Source: Croceitalea dokdonensis DOKDO 023
GTDB lineage: Bacteria; Bacteroidota; Bacteroidia; Flavobacteriales; Flavobacteriaceae
Direction of reading: 5' to 3'
NCBI RefSeq assembly: GCF_001306415.1
Contig: NZ_LDJX01000011.1
Coordinates: forward strand, 1 to 64,000
Length of the DNA: 64,000 bases
The notes beneath the pieces are model-generated. The model saw only the letters and a list, made by a program, of their open reading frames with translations. It had not been told where the DNA came from and made no database searches. This document shows, piece after piece, positions 54,508 to 62,375 of the stretch. How positions within the stretch are numbered: position 1 is the first letter of the stretch; each line of letters starts with the position of its first letter. A program made the translations under genes and the position numbers.

Positions 54508-55575
54508 ATGGCGCACAATATAAAACCAGGAGTGGCAACGGGAGATGAAGTCCAAGCCATATTCAACTATGCAAAGGAAAAAGGATTTGCATTGCCTGCA
54601 GTGAACGTAATCGGTTCCAATACAATAAATGGGGTTTTAGAGACCGCTGCGGCCTTAAACTCCCCCGTTATCATTCAATTCTCCAACGGAGGGGCACAAT
54701 TTAACGCTGGGAAAGGACTTTCCAATGAAAACCAACAAGCAGCGATTAAAGGGGCCATTGCCGGGGCAAAACACGTTCATGAAATGGCAGAGGCCTATGG
54801 TGCCGTGGTCATCCTTCATACAGATCACTGTGCCAAAAAATTATTGCCTTGGATAGATGGCCTTTTGGATGCCAGCGAAAAACACTACAAAGAGACCGGA
54901 AAGCCTTTATACAGCTCACACATGATAGATTTATCCGAGGAGCCCATAGAGGAAAATATAGGCACCTGTAAAAAATATTTGGAACGCATGGCCAAGATGG
55001 ACATGACCTTGGAAATTGAATTGGGCGTTACCGGTGGTGAAGAAGATGGGGTGGATAATACGGATGTAGATAGCTCCAAGTTATATACACAACCAGAGGA
55101 AGTGGCCTATGCGTATGAAGAACTTTCTAAAGTGAGCCCTAGGTTTACAGTGGCGGCGGCCTTTGGGAACGTGCACGGAGTGTACAAACCAGGTAACGTA
55201 AGCCTAACCCCAAAAATTTTGAAAAACTCGCAAGAATTTGTTTCCCAAAAATACGGTGTGGAACACAATCATATTGATTTTGTATTCCACGGTGGTTCTG
55301 GATCTACGGTAGAAGAGATTAGGGAGGCCATTGGTTATGGGGTCATTAAAATGAACATTGATACGGATCTGCAATATGCGTTCATGTCCGGCATCAGAAA
55401 TTACATGGAAGGAAAAGCTGCCTATTTACAATCCCAAATTGGGAATCCTGACGGTGAGGATGTTCCAAACAAAAAGCATTACGATCCAAGGGTGTGGCTA
55501 AGGGAAGGTGAAAAAACATTTGTAGAAAGATTAAAAAAGGCTTTTGAAGACTTAAATAACATAAACACGCTTTAA
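54508..55575 (+). CDS. fbaA: Class II fructose-bisphosphate aldolase
   Basis: 355 residues, class IIA length. Cleaves fructose-1,6-bisphosphate to dihydroxyacetone phosphate and glyceraldehyde-3-phosphate, with Zn2+. Signatures are FALPAVNVIGSNTINGVLET, VILHTDHCAKKLLPWIDGLL (zinc His and catalytic Asp), LEIELGVTGGEEDGVDN and FVFHGGSGSTVEEIREAIGY. Starts 55 bp after tamL; accD follows after 18 bp. Confidence 0.96.
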   Translation: MAHNIKPGVATGDEVQAIFNYAKEKGFALPAVNVIGSNTINGVLETAAALNSPVIIQFSNGGAQFNAGKGLSNENQQAAIKGAIAGAKHVHEMAEAYGAVVILHTDHCAKKLLPWIDGLLDASEKHYKETGKPLYSSHMIDLSEEPIEENIGTCKKYLERMAKMDMTLEIELGVTGGEEDGVDNTDVDSSKLYTQPEEVAYAYEELSKVSPRFTVAAAFGNVHGVYKPGNVSLTPKILKNSQEFVSQKYGVEHNHIDFVFHGGSGSTVEEIREAIGYGVIKMNIDTDLQYAFMSGIRNYMEGKAAYLQSQIGNPDGEDVPNKKHYDPRVWLREGEKTFVERLKKAFEDLNNINTL

Positions 55576-55593
55576 TCAAAATCCCCTAGGTTT

Positions 55594-56469
55594 ATGACAG
55601 CTTGGTTCAAAAGAAAGGAAAAAGGAATACAAACGGCTACCGAGGAGAAGAAGGACACCCCAAAAGGACTTTGGTACAAGTCCCCTACTGGTAAAATTGT
55701 AGAATCGGAAGACCTGGCCAAAAACTTTTATGTAAGTCCGGAAGACGACTACCATGTGCGTATTGGCAGTAAGGAGTATTTTGAAATTCTTTTTGATGAC
55801 AATACCTTTAAAGAATTGGATGAGAAACTGACATCCAAAGACCCCCTTAAATTTGTGGACACCAAAGCCTATTCTGACCGCTTAAAAGCAGCCAAGGCAA
55901 AGACCAAACTTAATGATGCCGTTAGAACCGCCATAGGAAAGTCCATGGGCAAGGAATTGGTTATCGCCTGTATGGATTTTAGCTTTATAGGTGGATCTAT
56001 GGGTAGTGTTGTGGGCGAAAAAATTGCCCGTGCCATAGATATGGCAAAAAAGAAAAAAGCACCATTCCTAATGATTTCAAAATCAGGTGGTGCCAGGATG
56101 ATGGAGGCGGCACTTTCCTTAATGCAATTGGCCAAAACTTCTGCAAAGTTGGCCCAATTGGCAGAGGCAAAGATTCCTTATATTTCGCTATGTACAGACC
56201 CAACTACCGGCGGAACCACTGCGTCTTACGCTATGTTGGGTGATATCAATATTTCAGAACCGGGAGCACTTATAGGATTTGCGGGACCAAGGGTCGTAAA
56301 GGACACAACTGGCAAAGAACTTCCAGAAGGCTTCCAAACTTCGGAATTTGTGCAAGAACATGGATTTTTAGACTTTATTACCCACCGAAGGGATTTAAAG
56401 AAAAAAGTAAACCTTTATATTGATTTGATTCAAAACCTACCGGTGAGAAAAGAAAAAGAGCTTGTTTAG
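55594..56469 (+). CDS. accD: Acetyl-CoA carboxylase carboxyltransferase subunit beta, zinc ribbon without cysteines
   Basis: 291 residues. Carboxyltransferase core: [75 protein letters not shown] and [17 protein letters not shown]. With AccA it transfers the carboxyl from biotin to acetyl-CoA in fatty acid synthesis. Where E. coli AccD has a four-cysteine zinc ribbon, this protein reads [20 protein letters not shown] and [13 protein letters not shown], with no cysteine. I recall the same in other flavobacterial AccD, so it is probably a lineage trait and the enzyme active. Its stop codon forms the loop of a terminator hairpin. Confidence 0.96.
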   Translation: MTAWFKRKEKGIQTATEEKKDTPKGLWYKSPTGKIVESEDLAKNFYVSPEDDYHVRIGSKEYFEILFDDNTFKELDEKLTSKDPLKFVDTKAYSDRLKAAKAKTKLNDAVRTAIGKSMGKELVIACMDFSFIGGSMGSVVGEKIARAIDMAKKKKAPFLMISKSGGARMMEAALSLMQLAKTSAKLAQLAEAKIPYISLCTDPTTGGTTASYAMLGDINISEPGALIGFAGPRVVKDTTGKELPEGFQTSEFVQEHGFLDFITHRRDLKKKVNLYIDLIQNLPVRKEKELV

Positions 56470-56485
56470 AACAAGCTCTTTTTTT
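56453..56485 (+). terminator. accD terminator with the stop codon as its loop
   Basis: AAAAAGAGCTTGTT (56453-56466) pairs perfectly with AACAAGCTCTTTTT (56470-56483), 14 bp. The 3-nt loop is the TAG stop of accD (56467-56469), and Ts follow to 56485. Confidence 0.9.
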
Positions 56486-56538
56486 CAACATGATGTAACG
56501 TATTTGGTTTGCAGCCCAAATCCGTTCTTTGCCGCTAC

Positions 56539-57414
56539 TTAATCATTCTTTAAAAACCTTCTTAAAGAAACCTCTTGCACATCGCCATTTGGCAAGGTCA
56601 ATACTCCCTTGGCATCACAATTGCCATCACCAAAATCCAAACTGGCCATGTTTCCACGTCTACTGATAGTCAATACCCCGCTGACTGCAAACCTGCATGC
56701 GGTTTCCCTTCTCAGGGGCACAATAATCTCTTTCTCAAAAACAGCACCGGATTTTGCCGTAAATGTCCTTTTTCCTGTAATCAAGAAGACATTATCACCC
56801 CAAAAACCACTTCCAAAACCTTCAATCCATTCACGGGTTCTAGACCCATTGAGGGAAGTCACGTCACCATTGGGCCATGTTGCATCAAAACTGACAGTGG
56901 CGGTAGCCTGTGGATTGCCATTGCCGTTGGACCTCATCCTAAGGATATCCGCACCACCTTCAACTGCAACGCCATTAAAGGTAAAATCTTCCAACGACAG
57001 TTTTATGGTCTTTTGGGCAACATCCATGTCCTTTTCATAGGTCAAAACCAAAAGGCCACTTAGGATATTGCCATTGGGCAATTCACAACCTTCCCCAAAA
57101 TCCAGCGTTCTTTCTTTGGTAGTATCGGTCACTACCGTGGTTACCGTTACACAGTCTGGTAAATAATCCGATCGGTAGTTGAATTTTGAAAATGTAGAAA
57201 TCTCATCTTCGGCATAACTATCTTCGGCAATGTTCATTAATTCCTCCGCTAAGAACTCAGATTCGTCAGCAGTTTTTAGTTCCGCAATGGTAATCACTTC
57301 AGTCTCGGTTGCTACGTCTTGGGTTTCCGCCTCTTCTTTGGAGCAGGATACTGCCATGATCCCGGCCATAAGGATGGTGGCCAATTGTCTTACACTTGTT
57401 ACATTCTTTCTCAT
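56539..57414 (-). CDS. Lipoprotein of unknown function
   Basis: 291 residues with a lipoprotein signal (ATILMAGIMAVSC, Cys24) and an acidic linker (SKEEAETQDVATETEV). The soluble part is strand-rich with paired cysteines (LPDCVTVTTVVTDTTKERTL; DFGEGCELPNG; CRFAVSGVLTISRRG; DFGDGNCDAKGVLTLPNGD). The repeated LDFG.GC/DFGDGNC phrase suggests two related beta domains, each perhaps binding a ligand at this loop. No family recognised. 57415-57677 upstream is a divergent spacer with rpsO. Confidence 0.75.
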   Translation of the reverse strand: MRKNVTSVRQLATILMAGIMAVSCSKEEAETQDVATETEVITIAELKTADESEFLAEELMNIAEDSYAEDEISTFSKFNYRSDYLPDCVTVTTVVTDTTKERTLDFGEGCELPNGNILSGLLVLTYEKDMDVAQKTIKLSLEDFTFNGVAVEGGADILRMRSNGNGNPQATATVSFDATWPNGDVTSLNGSRTREWIEGFGSGFWGDNVFLITGKRTFTAKSGAVFEKEIIVPLRRETACRFAVSGVLTISRRGNMASLDFGDGNCDAKGVLTLPNGDVQEVSLRRFLKND

Positions 57415-57615
57415 TGTACTAATTTTTACGTTTGTATTGGGGCTAAATATTTTTCAAGAAGAACTAGTATACCCTTGAAAATATCAGATGTTATTCCACA
57501 ACATCCTATGCTATGACCCGTTTCCAAGAAAAAGGTTTAATTGGGGTCCAAAAAATATCATCAGATCACTACCGTATAATTCTCACTAAGGCTTAACCGT
57601 TTTCATAAAAAGAAC

Positions 57616-57623
57616 TATATTTG
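57616..57623 (+). promoter_or_regulatory. -7 box for rpsO
   Basis: TATATTTG fits TAnnTTTG, 54 bp before the rpsO ATG, leaving a leader long enough for autoregulation. The rest of the 263-bp spacer shows nothing clear. Confidence 0.5.
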
Positions 57624-57677
57624 CCGACTGATTGAAAAACAGTCAGGTACATAAAAATCATTTAAAAGAATATTGGA

Positions 57678-57947
57678 ATGTATTTAACCAAAGAAGTAAA
57701 GGCCGGGATTTTTAAAAAACACGGCGGTTCTGAAGGGAACACAGGTTCTACTGAAGGACAGATTGCGTTGTTCACACATCGCATCAACCATTTAACCACC
57801 CATTTAAAAAGAAACCACAAAGACTTTAACACAGAGCGTTCCTTGGTACGCTTGGTAGGTAAAAGACGGTCTCTTTTAGATTACCTAAAAAAGAAAGACA
57901 TTGAAAAATACCGTGCTTTAATTAAAGAACTAGGTATTAGAAAATAA
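57678..57947 (+). CDS. rpsO: 30S ribosomal protein S15
   Basis: 89 residues, the normal length. Signatures are GNTGSTEGQIALFTHRINHL, THLKRNHKDFNTERSLVRLV and GKRRSLLDYLKKKDIEKYRA. Binds the central domain of 16S rRNA early in 30S assembly. Followed by a terminator and then pnp, the rpsO-pnp order of many bacteria. Confidence 0.98.
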   Translation: MYLTKEVKAGIFKKHGGSEGNTGSTEGQIALFTHRINHLTTHLKRNHKDFNTERSLVRLVGKRRSLLDYLKKKDIEKYRALIKELGIRK

Positions 57948-57952
57948 AAACG

Positions 57953-57980
57953 ATGGGAGCATTTTTGCTCCCATTATTTT
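57953..57980 (+). terminator. Terminator after rpsO
   Basis: ATGGGAGC (57953-57960) pairs with GCTCCCAT (57967-57974) over a 6-nt loop, followed by TATTTTT. Confidence 0.85.
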
Positions 57981-58046
57981 TGTCCATACCTTTGGACACA
58001 TAGTAAAAGTCCTCATACATAGTATTGGGGCAAACAAAAAGCTGCT

Positions 58047-58125
58047 TTCAGTTTTTCATTGGTCCGTGCATCGCACACACACAACAACACAACAACCCGA
58101 CCGTCCGGATGGCGGTAGACCAATT
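58047..58125 (+). other. CA-rich pnp leader with a small hairpin
   Basis: The rpsO-pnp spacer contains CACACACACAACAACACAACAAC and then ACCGTC-CGGAT-GGCGGT, a possible 6-bp hairpin, before the pnp ATG. It may be an unstructured leader; the role is unknown. Confidence 0.35.
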
Positions 58126-58170
58126 GTTTAACAAGTCCTTCAATACCAATTGGGGGCAACACACATTTTT

Positions 58171-60381
58171 ATGATTCCAAAAACTTTTAAAGAGGTCATA
58201 GACCTTGGTGACGGTAGGGAAATTTCTATCGAAACCGGAAAATTGGCAAAACAGGCACATGGTTCTGTTGTGGTGCAATCTGGTAACTGTATGTTACTTT
58301 GTACCGTAGTATCCAACTACCACGCCGCCGATGTGGACTTTTTGCCACTTACGGTAGATTACCGAGAAAAATTTGCCGCGGCGGGTAGGTACCCAGGCGG
58401 TTTCTTCAAAAGGGAAGCAAGGCCCAGTGATGGCGAAGTATTGACCATGCGCTTGGTAGACAGGGTACTACGCCCATTGTTTCCAAAAGATTATCACGCG
58501 GAGACGCAGGTGATGATCCAATTGATGTCCCACGACGATGATGTAATGCCGGATGCCATGGCTGGACTTGCCGCATCTGCCGCTATCCAATTATCTGACT
58601 TTCCTTTTGAGTGTGCCATCTCCGAAGCTCGCGTAGGCCGTGTTAACGGTGAATTTGTCATTAACCCCACAAGGGCACAATTGGCAGAGTCTGACATTGA
58701 CATGATGATAGGCGCATCAGCCGATTCCGTGATGATGGTTGAAGGTGAAATGAAAGAGATTTCTGAGGAAGAAATGACCGAAGCCATAAAATTTGCCCAT
58801 GAAGCCATTAAAGTACAATGCGCAGCACAAATGCGATTGGCGGAGGCTTTTGGCAAAAAAGAAGTGCGTGAATACGACCCAGAGCAAGAGGATGAGGAGC
58901 TGGCAAAGAAGATTCATGACATGGTGTATGACAAAACATATGCCATTGCCAAAGCGGGCTCTGCCAAACACGAACGCAGCCAAGCCTTTAGCGCCATAAA
59001 AGAAGAGGTTTTTGCCGCATTCCCAGAGGAGGAGCATGCAGAATTGGGCAAAATGATACATAAATACGTGGGTAAAGCCTCTAAAGCCGCCATTCGTGAT
59101 TTAACGCTTAACGAAGGGCTACGTTTGGATGGCCGTAAAACGGATGAAATAAGACCAATCTGGTGCGAGACGGATTACCTACCCTCTGTGCATGGTTCTG
59201 CCATTTTTACCAGAGGGGAAACCCAAGCTTTGGCTACGGTTACCCTAGGTACATCAAGAGAGGCCAATCAAATAGATATGCCCTCTTTTGAAGGAGAAGA
59301 GACCTTTTACCTGCATTACAACTTTCCACCGTTCTCCACCGGGGAAGCTAGGCCTATCAGAGGTACATCACGTAGGGAAGTTGGGCATGGTAATTTAGCC
59401 CAACGCGCCCTTAAGGGAATGATTCCAGAAGACTGTCCCTATACCGTTAGGGTGGTATCAGAAGTGTTGGAATCCAATGGTTCTTCCTCTATGGCTACTG
59501 TATGCGCCGGTACAATGGCCCTTATGGATGCCGGGGTACAATTAAAAAAACCAGTATCCGGTATTGCCATGGGATTGATTACCGATACGGAAACAGGGAA
59601 ATATGCCGTTCTTTCGGATATTCTTGGTGATGAGGATCACTTGGGGGACATGGACTTTAAGGTAACCGGTACCGCAGAAGGTATCACAGCCTGCCAAATG
59701 GACATTAAAGTAAAAGGACTGTCTTATGAAATCTTGGTGAAGGCACTAATGCAGGCCAAGGAAGGCAGAATGCATATTTTAGGGAAGCTTACAGAGACCA
59801 TTGCGGCCCCACGGGAGGATGTGAAGTCTTATGCTCCTAAAATAGTGACCAAAATCATCCCAGGTGAATACATTGGTGCTGTTATAGGCTCCGGTGGTAA
59901 GGTAATCCAAGAACTGCAAAAAGAGACCAACACTACCATAGTCATCAATGAAGACCCAGTGACCGAGGAAGGTATTGTAGAGATTCTTGGTACTGGCCAA
60001 GAGGGTATTGATGCCGTTATCGCCAAGATAGACGCCTTGATGTTTAAACCGGAAGTTGGTAGCGTTTACGAAGTAAAAGTGATCAAAATGTTGGATTTTG
60101 GTGCTGTTGTAGAATATCTTGATGCCCCTGGAAATGAGGTGTTACTACACGTATCAGAATTGGCATGGGAACGCACGGAAAACGTTTCTGATGTTGTAAA
60201 CATGGGCGATGTGTTTGACGTTAAATATTTTGGTTTGGACCCACGTACCCGAAAAGAAAAGGTATCGAGAAAAGCCTTGTTGCCCAAACCTGAAGGTTAT
60301 GTAGAGCGTCCGCCAAGAACAGATAGAAGAGGCGGAGACCGCCGCGGTGGAAACCGTGACAGAAAACCAAGAAGGGATTAA
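58171..60381 (+). CDS. pnp: Polyribonucleotide nucleotidyltransferase (PNPase)
   Basis: 736 residues from the ATG at 58171; an upstream TTG was rejected. Degrades RNA 3' to 5' using phosphate. Two RNase PH-like domains (about 1-230 and 310-545; [56 protein letters not shown]) flank an all-helical linker. A KH domain ([19 protein letters not shown], ~565) and an S1 domain ([19 protein letters not shown], ~630) complete it. The Arg/Gly-rich tail ([20 protein letters not shown]) is an extra RNA-binding end. Confidence 0.97.
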   Translation: MIPKTFKEVIDLGDGREISIETGKLAKQAHGSVVVQSGNCMLLCTVVSNYHAADVDFLPLTVDYREKFAAAGRYPGGFFKREARPSDGEVLTMRLVDRVLRPLFPKDYHAETQVMIQLMSHDDDVMPDAMAGLAASAAIQLSDFPFECAISEARVGRVNGEFVINPTRAQLAESDIDMMIGASADSVMMVEGEMKEISEEEMTEAIKFAHEAIKVQCAAQMRLAEAFGKKEVREYDPEQEDEELAKKIHDMVYDKTYAIAKAGSAKHERSQAFSAIKEEVFAAFPEEEHAELGKMIHKYVGKASKAAIRDLTLNEGLRLDGRKTDEIRPIWCETDYLPSVHGSAIFTRGETQALATVTLGTSREANQIDMPSFEGEETFYLHYNFPPFSTGEARPIRGTSRREVGHGNLAQRALKGMIPEDCPYTVRVVSEVLESNGSSSMATVCAGTMALMDAGVQLKKPVSGIAMGLITDTETGKYAVLSDILGDEDHLGDMDFKVTGTAEGITACQMDIKVKGLSYEILVKALMQAKEGRMHILGKLTETIAAPREDVKSYAPKIVTKIIPGEYIGAVIGSGGKVIQELQKETNTTIVINEDPVTEEGIVEILGTGQEGIDAVIAKIDALMFKPEVGSVYEVKVIKMLDFGAVVEYLDAPGNEVLLHVSELAWERTENVSDVVNMGDVFDVKYFGLDPRTRKEKVSRKALLPKPEGYVERPPRTDRRGGDRRGGNRDRKPRRD

Positions 60382-60403
60382 TATATATCCCCTCCAAAAA
60401 TAC

Positions 60404-60440
60404 AGCCCCATGCAGCCAATTTGCTACATGGGGCTTTTAT
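60404..60440 (+). terminator. Terminator after pnp
   Basis: AGCCCCATGCAGC pairs with GCTACATGGGGCT (one mismatch) over a 6-nt loop, followed by TTTATTT. Confidence 0.88.
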
Positions 60441-60547
60441 TTACAAAAAAATATTGAAATAAATCACCCCATATTGTAACTTTTCACAACTTTCTACGTA
60501 TTAGTATATGAGCAATAGCTTAAATCCTAATTTGAAGCAGAAGTTAA

Positions 60548-61411
60548 ATGAGACAGCTTAAGATTACAAAACAGGTTACCAATAGGGAAACCGCATCTTT
60601 GGACAAGTACTTACAAGAAATTGGAAAAGTTGACTTGATTACCGCCGATGAAGAAGTAGAATTAGCACAACGCATCAAGGCAGGCGACCAGATCGCTCTT
60701 GAAAAACTAACAAAGGCTAATCTTCGATTCGTGGTGTCCGTAGCCAAACAGTACCAGAACCAAGGACTTACTTTACCGGATTTGATCAACGAGGGCAACC
60801 TTGGCCTGATCAAAGCTGCACAACGTTTTGATGAAACCAGGGGATTTAAATTTATCTCTTATGCCGTATGGTGGATTCGTCAATCCATCCTACAGGCTTT
60901 AGCGGAACAGTCACGTATTGTTCGTTTGCCCCTGAACAAAATTGGATCCATCAATAAAATCAATAAAACCTTTGCATTTTTGGAGCAGGCACACGAGCGT
61001 ATGCCTTCTGCCGAGGAAATAGCCAAGGAACTTGATATGACTGTTGCCGATGTAAAACAGTCATTGAAAAATTCTGGCCGGCATGTCTCCATGGATGCGC
61101 CTTTAATTGATGGCGAGGATTCCAACCTCTATGACGTACTCCGTAGTGGCGAATCTCCCAATCCAGACAAGGAGCTTTTGCATGAATCCCTGCGCACGGA
61201 AATAGAACGTGCTTTGGAAACCTTAACGCCTAGGGAGGCTGACGTGATTAGGTTGTACTTTGGTCTTGCCGGTCAACATTCCATGACCTTGGAGGAAATT
61301 GGGGAAACTTTTGATTTAACCCGGGAACGGGTTCGTCAAATTAAAGAAAAAGCCATTAGACGTTTAAAACACACCTCTAGAAGTAAGATTTTAAAGACAT
61401 ATTTGGGATAA
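60548..61411 (+). CDS. rpoD: Primary RNA polymerase sigma factor (RpoD/SigA)
   Basis: 287 residues, the short form without region 1.1 typical of Bacteroidota. Region 1.2 is [20 protein letters not shown]. Region 2 includes [20 protein letters not shown] and [20 protein letters not shown], with region 2.4 as the -7 reader. Region 4.2 helix-turn-helix is [20 protein letters not shown] followed by [10 protein letters not shown]. This housekeeping sigma would recognise the TAnnTTTG boxes noted elsewhere in the window. Confidence 0.97.
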   Translation: MRQLKITKQVTNRETASLDKYLQEIGKVDLITADEEVELAQRIKAGDQIALEKLTKANLRFVVSVAKQYQNQGLTLPDLINEGNLGLIKAAQRFDETRGFKFISYAVWWIRQSILQALAEQSRIVRLPLNKIGSINKINKTFAFLEQAHERMPSAEEIAKELDMTVADVKQSLKNSGRHVSMDAPLIDGEDSNLYDVLRSGESPNPDKELLHESLRTEIERALETLTPREADVIRLYFGLAGQHSMTLEEIGETFDLTRERVRQIKEKAIRRLKHTSRSKILKTYLG

Positions 61412-61521
61412 ACCCCATTTTAATTACAGTTAAATAAAGCCTAAATTTTTTATTTGGCAGGAAAATTGTAATTTAGTTACATAACAGTTATCATGACTGT
61501 TCGTTTTTTGATTGATGAATA

Positions 61522-61548
61522 AACTCCGGCTGATTACCGGAGTTTTTT
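61522..61548 (+). terminator. Terminator after rpoD
   Basis: AACTCCGG (61522-61529) pairs with CCGGAGTT (61537-61544), loop of 7 nt, then TTTT. It is 110 bp after the stop; the stretch between shows no gene. Confidence 0.88.
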
Positions 61549-61577
61549 CATTTATTGCAAACACAAAAAGCTTTTTT

Positions 61578-62375
61578 TTAAAAGTAGGCGTGGATTTCCT
61601 TGATGGCAAGATAATACGCTTCCGGTCTAGAGCCGTTTTTATTGTGAATCCATATTTCCCCATTGCCAAAAGCAGCCCCATTGGACTGAACCCAGAGATT
61701 GCAGGTTGGGTAGGTTTTGGCCCTCAACAGAAATGCTTCGGGAAAAATAACATCAAAATTCGCAATAAACATACGCTCATCTGCAATGTTCTTTATGTTG
61801 CCCTTTGAGACGGAAGCCTCAATTGGATAATTCAAATGCTGGGCCAACCATTTTTTATTCCTTTGTAGAATAGCTGTCTTCATCTTACCCACAAAAGCGT
61901 CCACCTCATCATTTGTCGCAAACAAATCCATATACCTATGTTCCAAGGTACCCCCGGAACTGCGATTATGAGCCAATCTAAAAGGTTGCGTGTTTCCAGT
62001 TGTATTATTGGTCACCGTTCCGCTATAAAACGTTCCTAAATACTCTTTTTCTTGATAGGCCTCTTTCAATTGACCATGAAAAGTGATGATTTGATTATTT
62101 ACATCAAGAGTTTCCAAAACAATAAACGTATCAATAACGGCACCGGAAAATACAATTTTGTGAAGGTTCTTGGATTCATTACAATAATTACCCTGAATCT
62201 GGTTATTTTTTTCTGGATAAAGTGTCATGGTGATGGTATCTTTCCCTAATTTACCTTCAAAATCAGACCAAAAGCCTTCCATCAGTTCCACTTGTTGCCC
62301 ATTGATATGAATGGCAAAAAGAACCACCACAAATTGAAGGATTTTCTTTGCATTAATGATCATCTTTCTATTCAT
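61578..62375 (-). CDS. Secreted protein of unknown function, overlapping the MACPF gene
   Basis: 265 residues from the ATG at 62375, overlapping the MACPF stop by 8 bp. A start at 62363 is also possible. Signal peptide IINAKKILQFVVVLFAIHIN (then GQ). The N-terminal half is a strand-rich fold (VELMEGFWSDFEGKLGKDTI; QIQGNYCNESKNLHKIVF), perhaps a lipocalin-like barrel. The C-terminal half has WLAQHLNYPIEASVSKGNIK, FIANFDVIFPEAFLLRAKTY and NGAAFGNGEIWIH, a pattern of NTF2/SnoaL-like or DUF-type domains. Position suggests a partner of the MACPF protein. Confidence 0.72.
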   Translation of the reverse strand: MNRKMIINAKKILQFVVVLFAIHINGQQVELMEGFWSDFEGKLGKDTITMTLYPEKNNQIQGNYCNESKNLHKIVFSGAVIDTFIVLETLDVNNQIITFHGQLKEAYQEKEYLGTFYSGTVTNNTTGNTQPFRLAHNRSSGGTLEHRYMDLFATNDEVDAFVGKMKTAILQRNKKWLAQHLNYPIEASVSKGNIKNIADERMFIANFDVIFPEAFLLRAKTYPTCNLWVQSNGAAFGNGEIWIHNKNGSRPEAYYLAIKEIHAYF

